A stretch of DNA of 64,000 nt from an uncultured Chloracidobacterium sp. (GTDB lineage: Bacteria; Acidobacteriota; Blastocatellia; Pyrinomonadales; Pyrinomonadaceae), in contig CAKZGE010000006.1 of NCBI GenBank assembly GCA_936914845.1, positions 1-64,000 on the forward strand, read 5' to 3'. Made by a program: the position numbers and the translations under genes. The notes beneath the pieces are model-generated. The model was not told the DNA's origin. It saw only the letters and a list, made by a program, of their open reading frames with translations, and did no database searches. Positions within the stretch are counted from its first letter, which is position 1; every line of letters starts with the position of its first letter. Positions 57,448 to 64,000 of the stretch are shown one piece after another.

Positions 57448-57466
57448 AAGGAAGAGAGAGAGAGTT
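57448..57466 (+). promoter_or_regulatory. Ribosome binding site joined to an AG dinucleotide tract
   Basis: AAGGA (57448-57452) is followed by six AG units (57453-57464) before the ATG at 57467. Slippage in the tract would alter the spacing and so the translation level of the hydrolase gene. Confidence 0.6.
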
Positions 57467-58132
57467 ATGGGACTTATTAATTTTAATCAACTTCATAAAG
57501 CAGACATTATATTTACCACTAATCGCGATTCCTCTATCTCAAAAACGATTCGAGCAGCTACTAATTCAATTTGCAGCCATACAATGCTTGTTGTAAATGA
57601 TTCAGAGATCATTGACGCAACAGCTCACGGCGTAAGTGTAAGGCGTTGGTCTCAGGCAAAAATTGACTGTACACTTGCGATCGTAATGCGACGCAAGAAT
57701 CTCCTTAGTGGTACCGATCAGGATAAAGTTGTTGCTGCGGCACGATCATTTGAAAATCTACCTTATGACACTGTCGGGGCAGCAGGCTCGGGGATGTATG
57801 GCAATCAACGTAATCGGATCTTGGCCGGTGTCGGATGTGTTGTTTTTGTCCCCGCGTGTGCACGCATTGCTATTCAAATTTCAGAGAACGCTAAGGATGA
57901 AAATGCAGATAAGAAGTTCTTTTGTTCGGAACTTGTTTCCCGTTCATTTTCCATTGCCGGATTTCCGGTTGTTCGCGGCAGGGCGACCGATACAACCCCG
58001 GGAGGGCTATACGTTTCAACAGACTTGGAGTACGTAGGTCATCTGATCGAAGACAAGCCTGTCAAGTCTCGAGCTATCTCGCCGGAAGAATTTGAGAAGA
58101 ACCGGAGGCGGGGTTATCGTAAAGACTACTGA
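57467..58132 (+). CDS. YiiX/NlpC-P60-type papain-like hydrolase
   Basis: 221 residues of the permuted papain-like YiiX/YaeF group. The likely catalytic residues are His38 (CSHTMLVV) and Cys153 (FFCSELV); in this group His precedes Cys. There is no signal peptide. DNA is AT-rich compared with the neighbourhood, suggesting transfer. Substrates could be amide or ester bonds in peptidoglycan or lipid-linked peptides. It lies 21 bp downstream of the lipoprotein gene in the same cluster. Confidence 0.8.
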   Translation: MGLINFNQLHKADIIFTTNRDSSISKTIRAATNSICSHTMLVVNDSEIIDATAHGVSVRRWSQAKIDCTLAIVMRRKNLLSGTDQDKVVAAARSFENLPYDTVGAAGSGMYGNQRNRILAGVGCVVFVPACARIAIQISENAKDENADKKFFCSELVSRSFSIAGFPVVRGRATDTTPGGLYVSTDLEYVGHLIEDKPVKSRAISPEEFEKNRRRGYRKDY

Positions 58133-58218
58133 ATACCGACAAAATCGTTGACACTCAAACGCCTATTTAGTAGCCTCAGTATTATTAACTTTGCTTTGTT
58201 TTATAGGATCTGGACGAT

Positions 58219-59175
58219 TTGAATAACCTTCGAAAACTAGAACTTCCGCCCCAGGGCCTGAAAGCACTTTTCGGCGTTCAGGATCAAAATATCAAATATC
58301 TTGAAACGCTGCTTGATGTCAGCATCGGAGCACGCGGCAACGAACTGCTCATTGATGGCGACCCGCACGATATTCAAACTGTCGAAGGCATCTTGCGCGA
58401 TTTCGGCGAACTCTTTGACGAAGGCAATACCTTTAGCGATAAAGAGTTGAAAGATGCATTTAAGCAGATCGCCGAAGACCGTGCATACAGCCTCCGCGAC
58501 CATTTTCAAAGGGCTCGTTTTAACCCTTCGGGCAAAAAACAGGTTGCACCCAAAACGGCCAATCAGCGCAAGTATCTGGATGCCATCCACGATCATGACC
58601 TCGTTTTCGGCATCGGCCCGGCGGGCACCGGCAAATCGTTTTTAGCTGTGGCAATGGCCGTTGATGCCCTGTTCAAAAAGCAGGTCAGCCGCATTATCTT
58701 AACGCGTCCGGCGGTCGAAGCCGGCGAAAGGCTCGGTTTCTTGCCCGGCGACCTGCAGGACAAGGTCGATCCATACCTGCGGCCGCTTTATGACGCATTG
58801 TTCGATCTGGTCGATGTGGAGCGGGTGACCAAAATGCTTGAAAAACGCATTATTGAGATCGCTCCGTTGGCATTTATGCGCGGGCGTACGCTGGCCGATG
58901 CCTTTATCATCCTTGATGAGGCACAGAACACCAGCGGCGAACAAATGAAAATGTTCTTGACGCGCATCGGATTCGGCTCGAAAGCCGTTGTTACCGGCGA
59001 CGTGACACAGATCGACCTGCCGCGCGGCCAGGTCAGCGGGCTTCGCGAAGCCGAACGCGTTCTGCAGAACATTCCGGAAATAGAGTTTTGCTATTTTGAT
59101 AAACGCGATGTCGTCCGCCATAAACTGGTGCAGCTGATAGTCGAAGCATATGAAAGCGGAGATGAAGGTGAATAG
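58219..59175 (+). CDS. phoH: PhoH-family ATPase
   Basis: 318 residues. An N-terminal KH-like region (about 20-75) precedes the ATPase with Walker A GPAGTGKSFLA (about 135-145) and Walker B DAFIILDEAQNT. PhoH proteins often pair with YbeY and are linked to RNA turnover. The start is TTG; the sequence MNNLRKLELPP aligns with the family. In most genomes ybeY follows directly; here two toxin-antitoxin genes intervene. Confidence 0.93.
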   Translation: MNNLRKLELPPQGLKALFGVQDQNIKYLETLLDVSIGARGNELLIDGDPHDIQTVEGILRDFGELFDEGNTFSDKELKDAFKQIAEDRAYSLRDHFQRARFNPSGKKQVAPKTANQRKYLDAIHDHDLVFGIGPAGTGKSFLAVAMAVDALFKKQVSRIILTRPAVEAGERLGFLPGDLQDKVDPYLRPLYDALFDLVDVERVTKMLEKRIIEIAPLAFMRGRTLADAFIILDEAQNTSGEQMKMFLTRIGFGSKAVVTGDVTQIDLPRGQVSGLREAERVLQNIPEIEFCYFDKRDVVRHKLVQLIVEAYESGDEGE

Positions 59176-59214
59176 AGCGAAAGTAAGGCAGAATATGCTA
59201 AAGTAAGGATAGCG

Positions 59215-59490
59215 GTGATTCCGATGAAGTTGACGGCAAAAATAACCAGCAAAGGCCAGATCACAGTACCCATGAAAATTCGGGAACAGCTTGGCGTAAA
59301 GGTCGGCGACAAGATCGTCTTCGATCGTAACGACAAAGATGAGATCACCGTTCGCCCGGCGCGTGATCAAAGCCCTTTCGCAAAATATCGCGGTATTGGC
59401 ACACCAGGTATCGGCTCCGGCCGAAAATCCGTGATCAAGGCCGTTCGCGATATACGCGGTTTCGACCCTGATGAAGCTCCCGCAGAATGA
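59215..59490 (+). CDS. AbrB/MazE-type antitoxin
   Basis: 91 residues. The N-terminal swapped-hairpin DNA-binding domain is clear (TAKITSKGQITVPMKIREQLG) and the C-terminal tail is acidic/disordered, as usual for toxin-binding tails. I start at the GTG at 59215 (AAGGA at good spacing); an ATG at 59224 is also possible. The stop overlaps the VapC start, so they are co-translated. Confidence 0.9.
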   Translation: MIPMKLTAKITSKGQITVPMKIREQLGVKVGDKIVFDRNDKDEITVRPARDQSPFAKYRGIGTPGIGSGRKSVIKAVRDIRGFDPDEAPAE

Positions 59491-59909
59491 CAACCGCCAT
59501 CGACACCAATGTTCTGATCGCACTCTGGAACCCGTCCGACCTATTAAATTCTGAGGCGCTAGATGCTCTTGAAGCTGTTTACAGCGAAGGAAAATTAGTC
59601 ATTTGCGGTGCCGTCTATGCCGAACTTCTCGGTCTTCCGGGCCGCACAGAAAAGATCATCGACGATTTTTTGTCAGATACAGGCATTATAATTGATTGGA
59701 CAACTAACGAATCTATTTGGCGCACTGCTGCACGTGCTTATCAAAGATATACAAAACGGCGGAGAGATCAAAAGCAGCCTGAGCCGCGACGTATATTGAC
59801 GGACTTTTTGGTCGGAGCACATGCACTTGAAAAGGGCCACTCTCTGCTTACGCTCGATAAGCGAATATTCAAAGCTGCTTTTCCTAGCCTGAAGATCGTC
59901 CTTGTCTAG
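59487..59909 (+). CDS. vapC: VapC-type PIN-domain toxin
   Basis: 140 residues with the PIN-domain acidic set Asp6, Glu46, Asp106 and Asp124, expected to cleave RNA with Mg2+. It overlaps the AbrB-like antitoxin by 4 bp (ATGA), forming a type II toxin-antitoxin pair of the VapBC class. The pair sits between phoH and ybeY, which are adjacent in most bacteria, so it probably inserted there. Confidence 0.92.
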   Translation: MTTAIDTNVLIALWNPSDLLNSEALDALEAVYSEGKLVICGAVYAELLGLPGRTEKIIDDFLSDTGIIIDWTTNESIWRTAARAYQRYTKRRRDQKQPEPRRILTDFLVGAHALEKGHSLLTLDKRIFKAAFPSLKIVLV

Positions 59910-59933
59910 TTATCCGGTCAGAACCTGCGATTT

Positions 59934-60356
59934 ATGATCGTGAATCTTCAGCGAAAAGTTAAGATCGATGCCGGTTCATTTGAGCCGTTTGTTCAGAAGG
60001 TGTTGGATTCGGTCGATGAAGCCGCCGGCGCCGAGGTCGCTGTCGCATTTGTCTCAGACCGGCGGATGAAACAGCTCAACAAAGATTTTCGCGGCAAGCA
60101 AGGCACGACCGATGTTCTCTCGTTTCCGCAGGAACCGGACGAATTCGCAGCCGAAGAAGACAATTTTCTCGGCGACATCGTCATTTCCCTTGAACAGGCC
60201 GCAAAACAAGCCGGCGAAAATGGGCTGACGCTTGAAAACGAGATCAAGCAGCTGATCCTGCACGGCGTTCTCCACCTGTGCGGATATGATCACGAGGCCG
60301 ACAACGGCGAAATGAACGCCCGCGAATTAGAGCTTCGCGAAAAACTGCATATTTAA
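59934..60356 (+). CDS. ybeY: Endoribonuclease YbeY
   Basis: A metal-dependent endonuclease in 16S rRNA 3' maturation and ribosome quality control. The zinc motif H110-x3-H114-x5-H120 is in HGVLHLCGYDH, with R-x-x-N-x-x-FRG (QLNKDFRG) at 48-54. The 140 residues are normal. Downstream of the VapBC insertion, then zwf. Confidence 0.96.
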   Translation: MIVNLQRKVKIDAGSFEPFVQKVLDSVDEAAGAEVAVAFVSDRRMKQLNKDFRGKQGTTDVLSFPQEPDEFAAEEDNFLGDIVISLEQAAKQAGENGLTLENEIKQLILHGVLHLCGYDHEADNGEMNARELELREKLHI

Positions 60357-60389
60357 CCCGTCGCTTAAATTCGCTATAATACCCGTTAT

Positions 60390-61892
60390 ATGTCGTTCAC
60401 GAAAAAGTCTGCCGATCCATGCGTGATGATCATTTTCGGCGCCACCGGCGATCTGACCAAGCGCAAGCTTTTCCCCGCACTGTATAACATCGCCAAGGTT
60501 GACCTGCTGCCGGAAAATTTTGCGATCGTCGGCGTCGGCCGGCAAGAGATGACGAGCGAAGAATTTCGCACGCAGATCATTGCCGACCTTCGCGAATACG
60601 CCGGTAAACACATCCGCGAAAAATTGATCGATTGGTTCGAAGAGCGGATATATTACACCGGCGGTGATTTCAACGACGATAAAGCTTTGTTCAACGATCT
60701 GAAGAAAACGCTGGCCGAAGCCTGTGAGGACCATGCGATCCCGCCAAACTTCTTCTATTACATGGCAATTCCGCCCGATCTTTTCGGCAACGTAGCTGAA
60801 AAGGTCGTCAAAGCCGGTCTCGGCAAAGAAGAGAACGGTAATTGGCGGCGTTTTATCTTTGAAAAGCCTTTCGGCCACGACCTGGAATCGGCAAAAAATC
60901 TCAATCAATGCCTGTTAAAGATATTGAAAGAACGCCAGATCTATCGCATCGACCACTATTTGGGCAAAGAAACGGTTCAGAATATTTTGGTCTTCCGTTT
61001 CGGAAACAGCATCTTTGAACCGATCTGGAACCGCAATTACATTGACCACGTCCAGATAACCGTCGCCGAAAGGCTGGGCGTTGAAAGCCGCGGCGGCTAT
61101 TACGAAGGGGCCGGGGCTCTGCGTGATATGATCCCAAATCACATTTTTCAACTGGTTACCCTGACCGCTATGGAACCGCCCGTTTCATTTGAAGCCGACG
61201 CCGTGCGTGATGAACAGGCAAAGATACTGGATGCGATACAGCCTTTTTCGCCGGAAGACGCATTACACAAAAGCGCTCGCGGACAGTATGGCGAAGGCCT
61301 GATCGACGGTAAACCGGTGGTCGCCTACCGCTCCGAAGAAAAAGTGGATCCAAATTCGAACACCGAAACCTTTGCTGCTCTTAAACTCTCGATCGACAAT
61401 TGGCGATGGGCCGATGTGCCGTTCTACGTCCGCACAGGCAAGCGACTCGCCGACCGGCGTTCGAGCATTATCATTCAATTCAAAAAAGCCCCGTTCATGC
61501 TATTTCGTGATACACCGGTAGAACGTTTGACGACCAATCGTCTCGAGATCCATATTCAGCCGGACGAAGGCATTACGCTGCATTTCGGTGCGAAGATCCC
61601 GGGCCCGATCGTTAATGTCGGTGCGGTCGATATGGATTTTAACTATGTCGAACATTTCGGCGAAACGCTCAGTACGGGATACGAACGGCTGTTGTTCGAT
61701 TGCATGATCGGCGATGCTACGCTTTTTCAAAGAGCGGATATGGTCGAATCAAGTTGGGGGATCGTTTCGCCGATATTGGATGTTTGGGCTGCTATCCCGC
61801 CGCGAGATTTTCCAAATTACGAATCCGGCAGCTGGGGGCCGAAAGACGCGGATGAATTGATGACCGCCGACGGAAGATCATGGAAGAACTAG
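60390..61892 (+). CDS. zwf: Glucose-6-phosphate 1-dehydrogenase
   Basis: Oxidises glucose 6-phosphate to 6-phosphogluconolactone, making NADPH. The 500 residues carry the Rossmann start FGATGDLTKRKL (15-26) and the substrate-binding RIDHYLGKE (186-194). The last 13 bp overlap pgl, so the two oxidative pentose-phosphate steps are coupled. Confidence 0.97.
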   Translation: MSFTKKSADPCVMIIFGATGDLTKRKLFPALYNIAKVDLLPENFAIVGVGRQEMTSEEFRTQIIADLREYAGKHIREKLIDWFEERIYYTGGDFNDDKALFNDLKKTLAEACEDHAIPPNFFYYMAIPPDLFGNVAEKVVKAGLGKEENGNWRRFIFEKPFGHDLESAKNLNQCLLKILKERQIYRIDHYLGKETVQNILVFRFGNSIFEPIWNRNYIDHVQITVAERLGVESRGGYYEGAGALRDMIPNHIFQLVTLTAMEPPVSFEADAVRDEQAKILDAIQPFSPEDALHKSARGQYGEGLIDGKPVVAYRSEEKVDPNSNTETFAALKLSIDNWRWADVPFYVRTGKRLADRRSSIIIQFKKAPFMLFRDTPVERLTTNRLEIHIQPDEGITLHFGAKIPGPIVNVGAVDMDFNYVEHFGETLSTGYERLLFDCMIGDATLFQRADMVESSWGIVSPILDVWAAIPPRDFPNYESGSWGPKDADELMTADGRSWKN

Positions 61893-62617
61893 ACCGGGTT
61901 ACGATCGAACGTTTCCCCGACGCCGAGGCGGTCGCTCGTGCCGCCGCAGAACTTTTCGTCGATATCGGCACCGCCGCCATCGATTCAAACGGCCGGTTTG
62001 CGGTCGCATTGGCCGGCGGTTCTACGCCGAAGGCAATGTACAAGCAGCTCGCCCGCAGCGAATTTGATAGTTTTGGCTGGGACAAGACGGTTTTCTTTTT
62101 TGGCGATGAACGTTTCGTTTCGCCTGTCTCGGATGAAAGCAATTTCAAACTTGCCTACGAAACCCTGCTGCAGACGCGCGGCATTGACGAATCGCAGATA
62201 CATCGCTGGCAGACGGAATCGGGGCCGCCGCAATTCGTGGCAAATGCGTATCAAAATGACATTACGGCCTACTTCGGCGAAGGCTTTCCGCGGTTTGACC
62301 TGGTCTTGCTCGGCATGGGCGATGACGGCCACACGGCTTCTCTGTTCCCAAAGACCGAAGCATTATCAGAAAACGACCGGTGCGTTGCGGCCAATGATGT
62401 GCCGCAGCTTTCTACCGTTCGGTTAACGCTGACTGTGCCGGTTTTCAATAGCGCTTCGAATGTGGTTTTTACGGTCACAGGCGAGACAAAAGCAGCCGCC
62501 GCCGCTGCCGTTTTTGACGCTGATTCCGACGCGGCCGAATTTCCGGCAAAGCTGATCCGCCCGGCGGGCCGGCTGTTTTGGCTGTTCGATGAAGCGGCGG
62601 CGGCGTCCTTGTCGTAA
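61880..62617 (+). CDS. pgl: 6-Phosphogluconolactonase
   Basis: Hydrolyses the lactone formed by Zwf. 245 residues of the DevB/SOL glucosamine-6-phosphate isomerase-like fold: FAVALAGGSTPKAMYKQL (N-terminal GGSTP phosphate loop), FFGDERFV and LLGMGDDGHTASLFP. The start overlaps zwf by 13 bp. Confidence 0.95.
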   Translation: MEELDRVTIERFPDAEAVARAAAELFVDIGTAAIDSNGRFAVALAGGSTPKAMYKQLARSEFDSFGWDKTVFFFGDERFVSPVSDESNFKLAYETLLQTRGIDESQIHRWQTESGPPQFVANAYQNDITAYFGEGFPRFDLVLLGMGDDGHTASLFPKTEALSENDRCVAANDVPQLSTVRLTLTVPVFNSASNVVFTVTGETKAAAAAAVFDADSDAAEFPAKLIRPAGRLFWLFDEAAAASLS

Positions 62618-62668
62618 AAAGAGTTTGCTTTCGCGCCGCGTTCGGCTTAAGATTTAGCATCTGGCCTT

Positions 62669-63988
62669 ATGGAACTTGAGATAGCACTTGCTTCAGTTTT
62701 TCTGATACTTTTGGTCTTTCTGGCAACTGTCGATCTCGCGTTTGCCCACCTTTCTGACCTAAGCCTGCGTCGGCTGTCGGTCGATTCGGAAGAAAATCGC
62801 GGATCGCGATCGATCTTGTTCCTGCGTGAGATAATGGAAGACCGGCCGCGCTTTCGGTTTGCCATATCTTCAGCATTACAGGTTTCGCTGATCACCCTTT
62901 CCGTGTTGGTAACGCTGATCGTGATGCGTTTTACCGAACGCCGATCGTCTATCGCGATCTTCGCCTTGCTCATCGGCGTTGGGGCGACAATTATCTTTCG
63001 CCAAATTATCCCGCGGCTATTGATCCGCGGCCGCCCGGAAGCGACCTTGCTGTTCCTTCTTCCGCTGGTTCGACCGGTATATTCCGCCGCAGCCCTGCTT
63101 TCGGCACCGTTCGCCCGTTTCTTTCGCACCGCCAAGGAACAGCAGCGTATCGACGCTTCCCTTGCACCGGACAGTAACGATGATCGATCGGACGATAATG
63201 CCGAAGACTTTCAGGCTCTGATGGAAGTGGGCGAGGCAGAGGGCATCATAGAGGAAAAAGAACGCGAGCTGATCGAATCAATGGTCGAATTTACGGACAC
63301 TCGCGCCGGCGAAATAATGACGCCGCGGACAGAGATCTGCGCTCTGCCGTTCGAATCGACCATTTTAGCGGCCCGCGATCTGATCATCGTTGAAAAATAT
63401 TCGCGGCTTCCCGTTTACCGCGAGAATATCGACAATATCGAAGGCGTTATATACGTTCGTGACCTGCTTCAGGCATGGGCGGACGGCCGCGGCGAAGAAC
63501 CGATCTCTTCGATCGTCCGCGAGGCTTTCTTTGTTCCCGAAACCAAATCTGCCGCGGAACTGTTGAAAAGCATGCAGCTCGGCCACGTTCAACTCGCCAT
63601 TGTCATTGACGAATACGGCGGTGTCGCGGGCATCGTTACCGTCGAGGACATTTTGGAGGAAATAGTCGGCGAGATCGAGGACGAGGACGAAGAAGGCGAA
63701 GAGATAATTGAGATAATCGAGGGCGAAGACGGCTATTGGGACGTGCTTGGTTCGACCGAGATCGACAAGATCGAAAGGCTTTTTGACATTGAGATCGAAG
63801 ACGATGATTTCAATACCATTGCCGGATTCGTGACCAGCGAGGCCGGATATGTGCCCAAGATCGGCGAACGCCTAACGCTCGGCAAACTCGATGTCGAAGT
63901 GCTGCAGGCAGATGAAAAAAAGCTGTCTCTGCTCCGCCTGCGAAAGCCGGAAGAACCGGAAACAGACCTCTCGCAAACACCCGATTGA
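62669..63988 (+). CDS. CorC/HlyC-type CNNM membrane protein with CBS domains
   Basis: 439 residues: a DUF21/CNNM-like membrane region with three or four helices (about 1-140), two CBS domains (about 210-330; GEIMTPRTEICALP, and VIDEYGGVAGIVTVEDILEEIVGEI) and a C-terminal CorC_HlyC domain (about 345-430). Family members take part in Mg2+/Co2+ efflux or homeostasis; 'haemolysin' is a historic name. The gene near ybeY is a frequent arrangement. It ends 12 bases before the window edge. Confidence 0.92.
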   Translation: MELEIALASVFLILLVFLATVDLAFAHLSDLSLRRLSVDSEENRGSRSILFLREIMEDRPRFRFAISSALQVSLITLSVLVTLIVMRFTERRSSIAIFALLIGVGATIIFRQIIPRLLIRGRPEATLLFLLPLVRPVYSAAALLSAPFARFFRTAKEQQRIDASLAPDSNDDRSDDNAEDFQALMEVGEAEGIIEEKERELIESMVEFTDTRAGEIMTPRTEICALPFESTILAARDLIIVEKYSRLPVYRENIDNIEGVIYVRDLLQAWADGRGEEPISSIVREAFFVPETKSAAELLKSMQLGHVQLAIVIDEYGGVAGIVTVEDILEEIVGEIEDEDEEGEEIIEIIEGEDGYWDVLGSTEIDKIERLFDIEIEDDDFNTIAGFVTSEAGYVPKIGERLTLGKLDVEVLQADEKKLSLLRLRKPEEPETDLSQTPD

Positions 63989-64000
63989 TACAGAATTTTC

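Noticed and set aside
1..64000. tRNA and rRNA genes
   Set aside because: No T-loop (GGTTCGAATCC-like) with CCA-proximal acceptor pairing and no rRNA stretches were seen in the gaps; a dedicated scan (tRNAscan-SE, barrnap) could still find one I missed.

Overview
This looks like chromosomal DNA of an Acidobacteriota bacterium, most likely class Blastocatellia (Pyrinomonadaceae-like). The clues are a VWFA-related protein of the type first named from Acidobacteria (38006-39127, minus), secreted proteins ending in DYDGDGKDDIAVWRP-type FG-GAP repeats, a GTP-type PEP carboxykinase, a carboxypeptidase-regulatory-like domain on a secreted beta-propeller, and moderate-GC coding sequence. Gene density is high, most genes are housekeeping or secreted/envelope genes, and no prophage, rRNA, tRNA or true CRISPR array was seen.

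Layout. 1-3466: str operon on the minus strand (rpsL-rpsG-fusA-tuf) with a consensus promoter and a leader of about 320 nt. 3577-11940: a protein with a C-terminal 2Fe-2S domain, an Rrf2 regulator with an SDR oxidoreductase that share a predicted operator, an EamA transporter, pckG behind a palindrome-rich leader, rarA, a possible transposase remnant and a membrane-anchored protein. 11959-18342: a receiver-like (cREC) protein, a DnaC-like ATPase, a secreted alpha-helical protein, a predicted pseudokinase and a TPR-TonB protein. 18430-20103: deoC and rpiB with N-terminal extensions that look like microcompartment targeting peptides. 20183-21449: hpt, rplU, rpmA. 21450-22460: a kilobase without a convincing gene, holding four TTTTCCACA DnaA-box-like sites and then a candidate structured RNA of about 500 nt with its own promoter and terminator. 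22461-26172: obg-nadD-rsfS-rlmH-dksA-like-comF cluster.

26189-36010: PQQ-type sugar dehydrogenase/FG-GAP fusion, tsaD, a small membrane protein with a sigma-54-like promoter, a SpoIIE-type phosphatase, a GAF-GGDEF protein and a secreted propeller. 35750-36805: two arrays of a 50-bp double-hairpin repeat bracketing a DUF559 nuclease-like gene. 36816-43721: deoB, VWA protein, FG-GAP protein, and an ECF sigma/anti-sigma/B-box operon. 44001-54947: M23 and S46 peptidases, a large exported protein, a lipoprotein, pcrA/uvrD, and atpC-atpD separated from the rest of the ATP synthase. 55271-58132: lipoproteins with an M15 peptidase and a YiiX-like hydrolase, partly AT-rich. 58219-63988: phoH and ybeY split by an AbrB-VapC toxin-antitoxin pair, then zwf-pgl and a CorC/HlyC-type CBS protein.

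Themes: translation and ribosome assembly (str operon, L21/L27, Obg, RsfS, RlmH, YbeY, TsaD), pentose/deoxyribose phosphate metabolism (DeoC, RpiB, DeoB, Zwf, Pgl), and peptidoglycan or extracellular hydrolysis. The most novel-looking items are the structured RNA with the adjacent DnaA-box cluster, the DUF559/repeat cassette, the microcompartment-like DeoC-RpiB pair, and the pseudokinase. Everything here comes from reading the sequence; no database search was possible.
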